A stretch of DNA of 64,000 bases from contig WBMW01005315.1 in NCBI GenBank assembly GCA_013396635.1, forward strand, positions 744,001 to 808,000, read 5' to 3'. Origin of the DNA: Penelope pileata. Lineage: Eukaryota > Chordata > Aves > Galliformes > Cracidae. Positions within the stretch are counted from its first letter, which is position 1. Every line of letters begins with the position of its first letter. The notes beneath the pieces were generated by a model, which did no database searches, was not told where the DNA came from, and was given only the letters and a program-made list of their open reading frames with translations. Below, piece by piece: positions 12,155-23,630 of this stretch. The position numbers and the translations under genes are program-made.

Positions 12155-12280
12155 TGAGGGCTGCTCCAAAAGTAATGCCTCATATTTTATTACAATGCCC
12201 CACAACATCAGAGGCAGATGTTGGTGGTAAGGCAGTAGAGGCTGAACTTTCCCACCAACATTCCATCTCATGTTGTTATC
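12155..12280 (+). mobile_element. Mariner (Galluhop-type) DNA transposon, left-end fragment
   Basis: After a TA at 12153-12154, the sequence gives the left terminal region TGAGGGCTGCTCCAAAAGTA, then ATGCCTCATATTTTATTAC, CCCCACAACATCAGAGGCAG, ATGTTGGTGGTAAGGCAGTA and GAGGCTGAACTTTCCCACCA. These are landmarks of the chicken Galluhop/mariner1 element as I remember it. It stops after about 125 bp: there is no transposase frame and no right terminal repeat within the next several hundred bases, so it is a truncated, immobile copy. Confidence 0.85.
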
Positions 12281-14756
12281 AAATAATGTTATTGTGCTCA
12301 TTGTACTCCAAGGACTGCCCCCATCATATTGCAAATCTGATAGCAATACATTTCAGCCAAAAGTCCAAAGGACAACCAGGAGACTGGGAGAGATTTGTAC
12401 ACCCTAGCCCAGAGAAGCAAGGTGTGGTTTCCACCTAGCAGAATGTCCTTCACACACCATGAATTTGGGCAGATGTATCAATCTTTTCCATATTTGTTCT
12501 GAAACAAGGAACAAAGACAAATTCCTGAAGGTCTCCAGGATGAGACAGCAACTTGGCATAAAACAGTAAGAGGGAAAGCTCTCAAGTGCTCAAGATGAAA
12601 ATATTAGGCAAAGTTTTGACAGTAGCAGTGGGGAAGCTCTCCTGCCCTCTTGAAGTTATGGAAGATTCAGGCTTAGCATTTATTTTAAAATTTTGTCCTG
12701 CAGTGTGAGCTGAAGCAAGAAGATTCATGGTCTAACACATTCAAGAGCCCTGAGTCAAGACTTCAAAATTCCAAGATACTTTTTGGAAGAGAACAGCATG
12801 ATGTAAAATATTCTGCTTATATATTCTCTCAGTGTTTTTATTGGTTTGTTGCTTTCTAGTCTTTGAGCCTATCTAGTACTGTAACCTAAGAAGTTAGGCT
12901 TTCCCTTTTTCCTTTAATGTGAAAGCTAAAATGCAGCTTGAAGAAAGAAACCAAATGCTGTAGGGATTATGCTAGCATTGTGTGCGGATAGCACTGCAAC
13001 AGCATTTTACTGGAGTCTGAGAAATGGTGCAATCTGCTGCAAAAACTGCCTTTAAGTATGGTTTTCACAGGATCCTCGGCTGCTGTACCCAGAGTGAACT
13101 GCAAGGAGCAAATTACCCATGGGAAGTGGTGAGGATTTCATACATGACAGATTTTTTTTCAGTCCTAGGGATATTTAGATTATGTTGAGCCTTTTTGCAG
13201 GACAGAAGTCACTGGCTGATTTTCTCTGGGGCTGCGGTGCATCTGGAGGAAAGGAGTCAGGTGCCAGCCTGGCACGCGTAGGCCTCGTGGCTGTGGCCTT
13301 GTGGCTGTGGCCTCGTGGCCGTGCCCCCAAAGTGCCGATCCTCTGTGCCACAAGCACTGCTGGCACAAGCACATCCCTGTGTCCTCCCCACAGCCTCCCC
13401 TGCCCATTTGCATCACTGCACAATTGGTAAGGTTCACGGCGTGGAGACTCTGGTGAAGGTAAAGCAACAACAGCAATTCTAGCCTAAGTGCATGTGCAGT
13501 CTTTCACAGAATGCTTTTCCTCACTAAAAAAATATTTCAAGGTCAATGCAGACAAGACAGCATTTGAGTAACTCAGAGCAAAACAGAATGATTTTCACTT
13601 TCTTTGAGGTATTCTGTTACAGCCAAGCAAAGCTGACTTTGTATCTTTTTCAACTTCCTCGTTGAATCAGAAGCCTATCTCAGCTGTCTGCCTTGTTTAA
13701 CCTTGGTCAGCACGACACAAATCCTGAATGACAAATACTGCTGTGGCAACTGCATTTGGTTTGGAGAGGATACTAATTATCACCCTCTGTTTATTCAACA
13801 CATCTTGCTTCATTCCACCAAAACCTTGCTTTTTGTCACCTGAAGTGGCAATGTCATGGCAGCAATAACTCAAAGAAAATCCACCAACAAAATATTGAAG
13901 GACTTTGACTTAAAACTCGTGACATTGTCTTGTGTTGGTATTATGTCAATGGTGAGCTCAGTTACAGTGTGTGTGCAATCTTTTACTCTTCCAGCACTGC
14001 AGCGATTGACCTCTGAGTGCCATTAATTTCCATGGCCTTTATGAAACTCACCGAGTGGGATGAAATTGCATTTTACTGTGCAAGGAGTCTGCTTTGAGAG
14101 AAAAGGGCAAACAGGCCAGGAGGATTTATCTCCCACAGTCACTTATGACTTGATTGAAATGAGAAACTGATCCCACTGAGAGACAGAGAGAGAGTGGGTC
14201 CTTCTCCTCTCTGACATTTTTGCAGGATTTATCTACTTTTATTTACATGCACAAATGAAGAGCTGTTCTTTGAGCACAGTTTTCTATTAATGCTTCTAAG
14301 GCTAAGAGCAGCTATTTGAATTAAACAGTTTGAGACCACCCAAATGAAAATAAATGAATTTGAGCATCTAGACAAAAATCTCACTTTTTAGCTAGGGATG
14401 CAGGCAAAGATTATTTAATCAGTTCAGCTTAAAACATTCACATTTGGGGAAAAATATTCTGTATCGGGGTATGATACCTCTGGTTAAGGAATTGACTAAC
14501 AGCAAAATGACATGGATAATAAGATCAAATTAAGTATAATGTGAAATATATTCACTTAATTTCTGGTAAGAAGACTTTTTTCTTGTTTTGGTCTGTTAGT
14601 TTTGAGCAGTCTTTCAGAAATTTGCTGTGGAAAATGATCTTTCCTTCATAACCCATGCTGATCCGAATAAATTTGGCTATCAAAGAGATTAACTGATAAT
14701 GTTACAAAGAATAAAATGAAAAAATCTTTCATGCATTTTACAAAGCTAGAAACAAG
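12281..14756 (-). other. NRG1: NRG1 upstream intron, block 4
   Basis: Non-coding. Contains a GC-rich patch at about 13190-13430 with a 14-bp tandem repeat (13281-13322) and open frames on both strands, and a short GA-rich microsatellite at about 14178-14194. No supported exon. Confidence 0.65.
13281..13322. repeat. 14-bp GC-rich tandem repeat, three copies
   Basis: GGCCTCGTGGCTGT, GGCCTTGTGGCTGT and GGCCTCGTGGCCGT stand head to tail, with one substitution each in copies 2 and 3. It retains CpG sites in an otherwise CpG-poor neighbourhood. Confidence 0.9.
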
Positions 14757-15470
14757 TTCAAAAAGCATGGCTTCATCAAGGGAAGGCCATGTCTGACCAA
14801 TCTGGTGGCCTTCTATGATGGAGTGATGGCATCGGACAAAAGGAAGGTGACTGATGTCATCTACCTAGACTTGTGCAAGGCCTTTGACATGGTCCCCCAT
14901 CACATCCTTATCTCAAAATTGGAGAGAGAGAGGTTTGACAAGTGGACTATTCAGTGGATAAGGAATTGGTTGGAAGGCCTCAGCCAGAGGGTTGTGGTCA
15001 ATGGCACTATGGCCAGGTGGAGGCTGGTAATGAGCAGTGTCCCCCAGAGGTCTATCTTGGGACCAGTGCTCTTTAACATCTTTATCAGTGACATTGATGA
15101 TGGGATTGAGTGCACCCTCAGCAAGTTTGTTGATGACAGCAAGCTGAGTGGTGTGGTTGACACGCTGGAAGGAAGGGATGCCATCCAGAGGGACCTTGAC
15201 AAACTCAAAAGGTGGGCTCACGTGAACCTAATGAGGTTCAACATAGCAAAGTGCAAGGTCTTGCACTTGGGTCAAAGTAATCCAAGATATGTATACAGAC
15301 TGGGAGGAGAACTCCTTGAGAGCAGCCCTGCGGAGAAGGATCTGGGGGTCCTGGTGGATGAAAAACTGAACATGAGCCAGCAGTGCGCTCTTGCAGCTTG
15401 GAAGGCCAATGGTATCTTGGGCTCCATAAGAAGAGGGGTGGCCAGCAGGGACAGGGAGGTGATAATCCCT
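14757..15470 (+). mobile_element. CR1 LINE fragment: reverse transcriptase core of ORF2
   Basis: An open reading frame of about 240 codons entered without a start codon (first recognisable codons at 14757, FKKHGFIKGRPCLTNLV). It contains the RT motif with YLDLCKAFDMVPHH (about 14862-14903), a motif-B-like SVPQRSILGPVLFNIFI, the catalytic FVDD box (15126-15137; CR1 usually FADD) and the C-terminal signature EKDLGVLVDEKLNMSQQ. The Gly of the usual PQGS is Arg here. Homology ends near 15470; after that the frame runs into unrelated sequence. The endonuclease domain, the rest of ORF2 and the 3' UTR are missing, so the copy is dead. Antisense to NRG1. Confidence 0.93.
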
Positions 15471-15555
15471 CATGGAGACTTGTTAGGGAAGAGCAAAATT
15501 AACCAAGTCTGGAAAGTAATGATAGCTACTTTTCAAGAAATTGTACCAAAAATAC

Positions 15556-15572
15556 TTTTTTTTTTTTTTTTT
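15556..15572. repeat. T17 homopolymer
   Basis: Run of 17 T on the plus strand, about 85 bp past the end of CR1 homology. It is not the CR1 tail: CR1 ends in octamers, not poly-A, and the orientation is wrong. Confidence 0.9.
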
Positions 15573-18500
15573 ACTAATTTTGTTCTCAGTAGTTGGGATA
15601 GTCCTAAAGTGGTTCCTCTACAAATAAAGGATATCATGCTAAATAAACTGCTGTTTCTGGTTGGACCAGCTCAAGACTTCTTGAATTGGCCTGTTTTTCA
15701 GACAGGATGGGCTAGTAACCCATGGAAGCTGCCTTGAATTAGGGACTCTGAAAATGGAAGTACCCAGAAAGATCAGAAGTCTCTTTATAAAATCTGAGTT
15801 TAAATGCCACAGTGTGAGCTCTTAGTGCAATTACCCTGGGTCTGTCTTCTTGCAACTGAGATCAGTGTTTGGCCCCAAGTCAATAGCAGACACATTTTAT
15901 AAATGAGTGAGAACAGGATGCCATTCATTACCTCCCATCTTTCACACATATTCTGGTGGCGTGTGTCACATCAGAGAAATAAATGGAAGAGGTTATTGCT
16001 TTCAGATAAAATGGAAAAAAAAACAGGTATCAGGGATTTTGTCTTTGGCTTTACAATAGCCTGCAGTTTGTCATCTAGACTCTGTTTCTAGAGGCTGAAA
16101 AAGAATTATAGCTGCCTAAAATGATGATTCTCCTGACTCCTACAGAGCAGAAGTCCGAGCCTGGCTCTCATTGTCGTAGCAGAGGACCTAGAGCACAATA
16201 TTTATCCCTTTCTGTGATTCAGATATCTTTCACTCTCCATATAACGGCTTACTTCAGGCTCTGCCAAAGCAGCAGCCCTGCTTGTCTGAGTCGTCCTTTC
16301 TTGACATCTTCCTTCTCTCTCATCCTCCCCACAACTCTCCTGTTTCACCAGTTTTGATGTCATTACAGTTTCTTCTCCCCACCCTGGTCGTGTGCCTTTA
16401 CATCAGTGTCCCTGTGAGACATAAGAGCAGCAGGGATGATCTGGGACTCCAGCAGCACCAGACCTGGATGAACACAGCCCTGCATGCTAGTGATGCACAC
16501 AGCAGCACCCAACTTGCTGGGTTGGAGGAGATGCAAATGCATAAAACTTTCCCTTGAACAACATGCATAGGGCTGTCATCTTGCCTTATCTCTGGGTACG
16601 AGTTTGTCTGGAGGGCAGGAGAAGTCTGTAATCCAGTTGAGTAATGGAGGATCAGGGGTTTTTGCACAGGAGCAAGCTTGACACAGTAACCAGAGCCATC
16701 AGTAATTGCATCCCCTGCATTTTCTAGTGTGCCTGGCTCCTCTCCTAGACTGCTCTCTGGAGACAGGTCTGTTATATCTTGATGCAGAACATGCCCTTGG
16801 TGTTAAATAAAGGGTCACAAAGGAAAGCCTCAACTCAGCTACTTTGTCTGATAAAAAGTCTTCTGAATTGTTTCTGAAGTCAGTAACTCATTTTGCTAGG
16901 ACTTCATCAGCCTAATTTTATTATATAAAACTCATTGCTTTGCACTTGAACTTGGAGATTCAACTTATTTGTGGATTTCCTTTCCCTAGCCCTTGCCTAG
17001 GCTTTTCTGGATTTCTAGCAGAGAGTCAATTGGGAGCAAGTGATGGGAACATTGCGAGAGGAAGCTACCAAGAAGTACAGAGCAAGAGAAGTGAGACAAT
17101 TATCTGAGCTCATTGCAGCCAATGAAGTAACGAAGTGGAAGTAAGAAATCTACTTTTTCAGTTTGTTAAATAATAAGGGTAATTAACCTTTGGGCTTCAA
17201 CTTCATACAAAACTCTAGCCCAGACAGTGGGTACTGCCACCATCTCTTGAGTGCTTTGCAAAGCTCTGCCTAGACTCATGCCTCAGTGAGCAGCTTGGGA
17301 GGAGCTCAGGTCTCCTGGTCCTGCTGCTTTCAGTGATGAGCTGCAGTCAGCAGGGATGCAGTAGCATCCTCTGACAAACTCCAAGGAACTGCACAAGAAA
17401 CTTCACACAGTGCAGTAGTGCCAGCCCTCCTCATGAGGATGGAAACCTCTGGACATGCCTCTGCCTTGCATCCTTCTCCTCCAAGCTGCAAAACCCACAA
17501 AGCACAGCACTGCATTTCGTGCTTTGCTCCAGCAATGCCCCAGATACCTGTGGAGCCAGACAGATGCCTGAATAGATGATGTGTTTGTTCAGCCTGTGCT
17601 TTCACACATCACAGTCCAAGAATATTGTTTCAGTCCCCCATTAAGATACAGATGACACTGTGTATTTACAGGTGACTGTAATAGCTGCAGATACTCATTT
17701 CTCTTTGTTGACCCCTGCTGCCTTTCTTTTTTCCTTTGAGGAAGGATACATTGCCCACAGTTGTTTCTGTCACAGCTTAGCAAAATCTCACACTTCTGGC
17801 TTGCCCAAACAGTACTACTCTTTGTCCCAGAGACCTTGACCTTCTTGGGAAGGAGGATTCATATCTCTTCAGGCTTCCTCACCACGATCTTTCCAGCTGC
17901 AATTCTTTTCTATATTTCAAAATATAGCAGGCTAGCTGTGAAGAAGGTATCTGTGGCCCACTGTTCCTCCTTAAAAGACTTACAAGTTTAGGTGGGACGG
18001 CGTCATCTCTGCAGCTACCGGGCTCATGGGAGGGACACATCATTAGCCAGGGTCAGGCATCACTTCTTTTTCAGAAAGATCTATGTAAGCAATAACCTCA
18101 TGTTGAATTTCTTTTCTATATCATTTTTTTTAGGAGATCATATCTTTTCTTTTGCAATTTTTTTTTCCCAGGACACAGTAAAAGTAATGCCTAGAGCAAA
18201 CAAGCATGGATTCCAACTATGATTGTCTGCCTTGATCATTTTATAGAGATCTTAGAGAAGAGAGGATTTAAAATACTGAAGGCAAAGGAATTAAGCAAAA
18301 TTTTGAAGCTGGTTGCATGCTTTCTGGTCTGCTTCAGGAAGCAGAGAGTGTATGGAAAGTTAAATACTTGAAATTATTTGTTCACAGAATTGTATATAGA
18401 AGATATTTATGTAACAAACAAAGAGTAAGTAGAAGACGTATCTCTGCCCATTTACAGCATGTCCATAATTCTGTTTTTGTTTTTTTTTTTACTTCCTAAG

Positions 18501-21500
18501 GAGCATATTCAGCCATTAATCTTACATCCAATATGTAAACCAGATTGCAGTGTTCTAAGTACTTCTGTTCCAAAGGGTCAGCAAACTCTGAAAAGACATA
18601 CACAGGGAAGACAAATGTGTGTATAGATCCCAAGACCTATAGTTCTTTAGATCCTTCGCGTATGACTGTTATTTTTGTCCCTTGGAGCACTTAAACTAAA
18701 GTGCTCGGTCTTCTGCCTACTAAATATAAAGTCTGCAAAGCTTTTATTAAAATAAAAGATCGCACTTCCAGGTGGATATTTAACCATATGAAATCACACA
18801 TCACATGCAATTCCCAATTCCCTGCTCCTAGGTCTGGATCAATCCCATCATTCTTCAGAATCAGCACACTACCAAAAAAAAAAAAGTTTGGCAAGGTTTC
18901 AAACTTGATGTGAATCTTCCAGAATCCAGCATTAACCTTGATTCTGTCTGCACCTAAGCATTTCTTTCATTAAACCATGATCTCATACAGAACATTCTTC
19001 ACAGGTGCTGAGTATGAGTAGGTTTCACTGAAACCAGAGGGACTGGTGGGTGCTTACTACTTTCGTTTAATTAATCTGCTACAATATTTTTAGACTTTCA
19101 TTCAAAACAGAGATAACAACATCTCTCCTCGTAGTAGGGGGAGGCAGCAGTTTTCAGGGAAAGATCTGAGATTTATGAGATGTGGAAATCCAGCGGCAAA
19201 TTTCCAAAGATTTGGAGGCCCCTGACGCCAAGCACTATGGCTTTGGTTTTGTGTAACTGAGCTGATCAATGAATTTGGACAAATAAACATTTTGGTACTC
19301 AACTGCAATAACTGAATCTGCCCTAATCCTTGTGGAAATCAGACTGCTTCAAAAGTTGTACTAAGAAGCATCTTAACAGCTCTTCTTTTTCTTTCTCCTT
19401 TTCGTCTGATTTCCATGCAGCTTCAGCTCACTGAGTTAACTGTAAAGACGTAAAGAGACAAGGGGTGGCTTACAGCTACAGCACATCCAGACTCTCTGAA
19501 ATGTTATGAAAAAGGAGACTTTCTTCTAAGTCTAAGTCTTTTTCTAAAGTTCCCATGAGGATGCAGAGGCTTTATGTAGTGATTGCTGTCAGGGTTTCTT
19601 CCTCCAACTTGTTAACAGGCCCACAAAAAGCTCTCCTTATGACTGCATGTACCTAATACAGATTAGACCAAATCTGGGCTTAATCTCCTCTACTGCAGAA
19701 AACATCAGGTCACAAGCTGTCTTTGAAGGTGCAGAAGTCTGAAGGGAAGGAAGAAATTTTCCTGCCATATGCAACAGATGTGATACTGCTAGAGCCGGAT
19801 GAGAAAGTGGCTGGGAAGAGACAACCTCATTCCTCATGAGAAGCAGCAGAAGCAGATGAAGCTTCTTCCTCCCTCCACTTGCCTTCCCATTCTCATATGC
19901 CTCTGTGGCATTGCCCTAGAAGTGCTCAGTGAGTGTAGAGGAGGCTATGGTGGAAGAGAAACTCATACAGAGCAAACACCAATTCCTCCACACACGAAGA
20001 GCATCCACTTCTGGTCCCAGGCCCTCTGGGGAGGGAATCACGCTTATGACATAGCCTTGGAGCCTTCCTCCCCCTCCTCTTACTGACAAAGTCCTCAAAA
20101 GAAGACATATATGGGAGTTCTCTTTCCTGGTCATCGGCATGTTTCCATACATTGCTAACACCTTTCTTTCATCAGGGGCAAAAGGGAAAGGACAGCAGTT
20201 CCCACATGCACAACGGGTGACCTCCATGCAAGGACACTGCTGAGACCAGCATGCAGGGTGCTGTACACAGAAACTCTTACGCGCCTGCACTTGATGTTGC
20301 TTTCTGGGAGAAGGGTCAACAGGCAGAGCAGTGATGGCTGGCACACGCAGTACAGCAGGGATGGACTAATGGCACTCTGGTGTGCTCACCACAACCCCCC
20401 TAAGTCAAACTCCAGTTATGCCTCCATCAGCTACAAGAAGTGCTAAAACCAGCTGAGTTCATTGTTAAAGTGCTGGGAGTTAAGGTTGAATAAACACACT
20501 CTTCAGCCCTTTCACCTCCAACCAGGAAAATAACTTTTCAGACCTGTTATAAAGGACTTCTAAGAGAACAAACCATCCTATTTCAGGGGTTTCAGTTTGC
20601 CTCAGTTGTCCTGTGTAAAACATATGAAAGACAGCAAGCTGGTTAACAACAACTGGGCAGGTGCCCAGTGCCAGAGCCCCAGGCTTCTCCAAGCTACTCA
20701 CCGTGCCATGAAGAAATTGAGGCAAAAACAACCCAAATCCAAAAGCTTTAGCTCAAATGTCTTTTGGTCCCGAGATGACAGCAAACCCCATTCAGCTGCA
20801 TGAAACCATCAGATAATGGATAGCTGGACATCACTCTCATGTTGCCAAGCAAGAGCAAGATCTCAGTACGGGCAGGGTCACATCAGCTACCAGGGAACTC
20901 AGTCACACCCAGATCATCAATGGGGCAACCAGACGGTCTCTGGTATCAGCCTCGAAACACTGAAGCAAAGCAGTGTCTGTCTGTGGCAGGTCTTGTTCAC
21001 TGTTTGTTTTATTCTTCCCAGCTTCTGAATAGCAGAAACGTGGGGAAGTTAAAAACCTGGGGCTGAGGCAGGGAGGGAGGAATGGGAGAAGACATAGGCT
21101 GTGGTCACCTTCGGGTGTTAGCTGTGCTGTGCACACAGTGTGTCACTCAGTGGCACCAGGGTGGTCTGAATGCTCTCCCAATTCCTCTGGCTGCCAGAGG
21201 CAGAAGCTGTCTCAGTCAGCATACGGAAGTGCCTGTGCAATTAGTGGCTTTTTCACAAGAGTACAGATACATTATAAAAGGAAAAATCCCTTAAAGGACC
21301 AATGAATTTCAAGTCCATGAGCAAGGCAGGCCATAAATCACAAATATATATCAGAATTGCACTGCAGGTGCAATCTGTCTCACTGTGTTTCACCATTCTT
21401 AAGACTCTCTGCTCCAAAAAACTGGATTCTATTTGTTACAAGGTTTTCTGTGTCATATTTAATTTGTCCTTCATAGTCTCTCTGCTTTATTTCTTGAGAT

Positions 21501-22939
21501 CATACATTCTGTGTGTTAATAAGGCACACTGGAAGTTTTCTCCTCTGATCTGACAAATCACTTAAAAACCACAAGCAAGAAGAGCCCAATANTTTTGTTA
21601 CAGAGTCCAAAATGAATGGGCTCTTTGATACTGGCTACAGACAGTATCAGTCCAGTAGAGTGAAAAAAGAACAGAGAACCTGTGCTATTATATTAAAAAA
21701 CCTGAAAAACCTGAAATTAGGCTGAAACAAATGGGCAAGAATGCCTCATTTTTCTGTTGTCAACACTTATTAGTATCCAGAGAAACAGTGAGTATTTTTC
21801 ATTCAAATCCACCTGTAAAGAGTCAGGTTTCAAGTTTTAACATCTTGCTTGTTTCATTTTTTAGAGTGAAAGTCTAGATACATCTGTTCCTGTCCTGGAC
21901 CCACACTGAGCCTTCTGTTGGGAGCAAACCCACTCATTGTTGTCAGTATGGGGCTGGACTGTAATGTTCTAGAGAGAAGAAGGCCAGCATGATGGGAGGA
22001 GAGTGCAGTAATCAAAAGCACAGCAGAGGCTGCGACATTGGCATCACCACCTTCCAGAGACACGGTGTCTCAGTCGCTCCCACCTCAACTGGGGTAGTTC
22101 TGGGAACCCAGGACTACTCTCCAGGCATTGAGGGAGGTTCATCGGTAGCGACACAACTCCTTCAACCTGGAACACTGTGTCAGCACTCCCACCGCTCCCC
22201 CCACCTGCCCACCTTCTGCTCCATTACTTCAGCTGTGCAGCTGCACTAAGGGTGGTTGGAAACAGAAGGCGGCATGTCAGTGAGGTCTGAGCATCACTTG
22301 GCAGCAAAAATGGAGAGTGACACCGGAGGAGGACCAGTGCTATCTCTGTCATTGCTACTCACTTCCACAGCTTTCCCCTACTGCTCAGTGGGCTGCCCTA
22401 CCAACTTCAGAAGATGCTCTGCTCAGCAGGGGCTGACAAACATGGCACCAGCTGGAGCTAGGAGGTCCTCCTGACCGTATGCTGTGAGACTGAAGGTGAA
22501 AGAGGTCTGCGCTATTGTGGTGCATTCCTGTCTGTCTGGAAGTGCCTGGCCAGCTGCCATTGGAAAGCTGCCATTTTTGCCTCGTGATGCTGTCGAGTGG
22601 CCTGAAGGACCCCAGCATGCTTGGTTTCTGATAACAAGATAGATTAGTCAGAGACTTCATCCGCTCCTCAGCTAAAACGTTTCCTTCTGCTGACCACTCT
22701 CATCTGCATTGTTTCCTGGACTGAGCTAGGGCAATCTCCCTTTTCACATATGAGCTTTGGCCCATATTCCTGTTTTGGTACAGGATTTGAAGCTGGACAG
22801 ATACTGCTGCTTGTGCCATTACCACACAAATAGTTCCAACAAGAAAAACCAAGGTCTCTAATGGTTTACCCTGAGTAATTCCAGGGCTTTCTTGACAATC
22901 CTATGTACAGAAAACTAATCCACTGAAGCATCACTCTGA
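15573..22939 (-). other. NRG1: NRG1 upstream intron, block 5
   Basis: Non-coding intron of about 7.4 kb. No exon of a known protein seen. Minor items: an A12 run at 18874-18885, T10 at 18481-18490, a small inverted repeat CTATATTT/AAATATAG at about 17910-17927, a doubtful MIR-like patch near 20600 (TTGCCTCAGTTGTCCTGTGT), and the single undetermined base at 21592. Confidence 0.65.
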
Positions 22940-23255
22940 TTTCAGCCTCCTGAAATCAGTTGCTTGTTCCTGTGGCAACAAGCTCCACAGTTTAACTACA
23001 TGCAGAATAAAACATGACTGCCTTTGATTCGCTTTTTAGTCCATCAAATAGTGTGACTGAGCCTTTGTATTGGTGGAAAAGGGCAGCAGAATCCCCTGTC
23101 TACCTTCTGAAGTCCATTTTTAACATCATCCAGTCTTCCCATTATGTCCCCACAAATCTTTTGGCTCCAATCTACTCACTTTGGACAAACCTAGAGTTTT
23201 TCCAAGATGCTTGCTGCTCTTTTAACTCTTTGCTGGCTCCGTTTCTACTTCTGTG
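22940..23255 (-). mobile_element. Ancient L3/CR1-type LINE remnant
   Basis: On the plus strand, GTGGCAACAAGCTCCACAGT with TTAACTACATG follows the conserved L3 block 'gtggcaatgagttccacaggttaacta'. It continues through a protein-free region with CTTTGTATTGGTGGAAAAGG, TACCTTCTGAAGTCC and CCAAGATGCTTGCTGCTCTT in the order of the L3/CR1 3' part read in reverse. Highly diverged, so much older than the CR1 copies nearby. Sense to NRG1. Boundaries are approximate. Confidence 0.65.
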
Positions 23256-23534
23256 ATTCCATTCATTAAAAGATGCAGCAGGCAGCATGTCATCAAAAGT
23301 ATATCACCAATTTACATGAAGGCATTGCAACATTTTTCCTATAGCTTTCCCATTCTGATTTATACATTTCCTAACACACACAGGGGTCCTTGAGCACAGT
23401 AGAGTATGCAGAAGAGCTCTTCATTTGGATTTAAAATCCAAAAAATTGCTGAACTATAACTGTGCTGAGGTAGAAGTGGAATAAGCTATTTTTATTTCAC
23501 AAATACCTGGAACACAAGTGTCGACTCACCCTAA
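23256..23534 (-). other. NRG1: NRG1 upstream intron, short gap
   Basis: AT-rich, nothing recognised between the L3-type relic and the MIR-like fragment. Confidence 0.6.
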
Positions 23535-23630
23535 AACGGCTTAAAATCCAAAGTGACAGAACAGATGAAAGTTAAGTGATGTGCCTGAGGATAGACAGAG
23601 GGTCAGTAGCAGAGGCAGGGAAAATGCTTG
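23535..23630 (-). repeat. Probable MIR-like SINE fragment
   Basis: Plus strand ACAGATGAAAGTTAAGTGAT, GTGCCTGAGGATAGACAGAG, GGTCAGTAGCAGAGGCAGGG tracks the reverse complement of the MIR centre ('gaggttaagtgacttgcccaaggtcacacagctagtaagtggcagagc') with correct order and nearly correct spacing. This is the best of the MIR-like matches in the window. Confidence 0.5.

Noticed and set aside
15556..15572. Poly-T after the CR1 fragment as a retrotransposition tail.
   Set aside because: CR1 ends in octamer repeats rather than poly-A, and the orientation does not fit.
14805..15737. A 310-codon open frame that looks like an intact gene.
   Set aside because: It opens at a GTG rather than ATG, is the CR1 reverse transcriptase core, and after about 15470 runs into unrelated sequence and a poly-T run. 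It is a dead LINE fragment, not a host gene.
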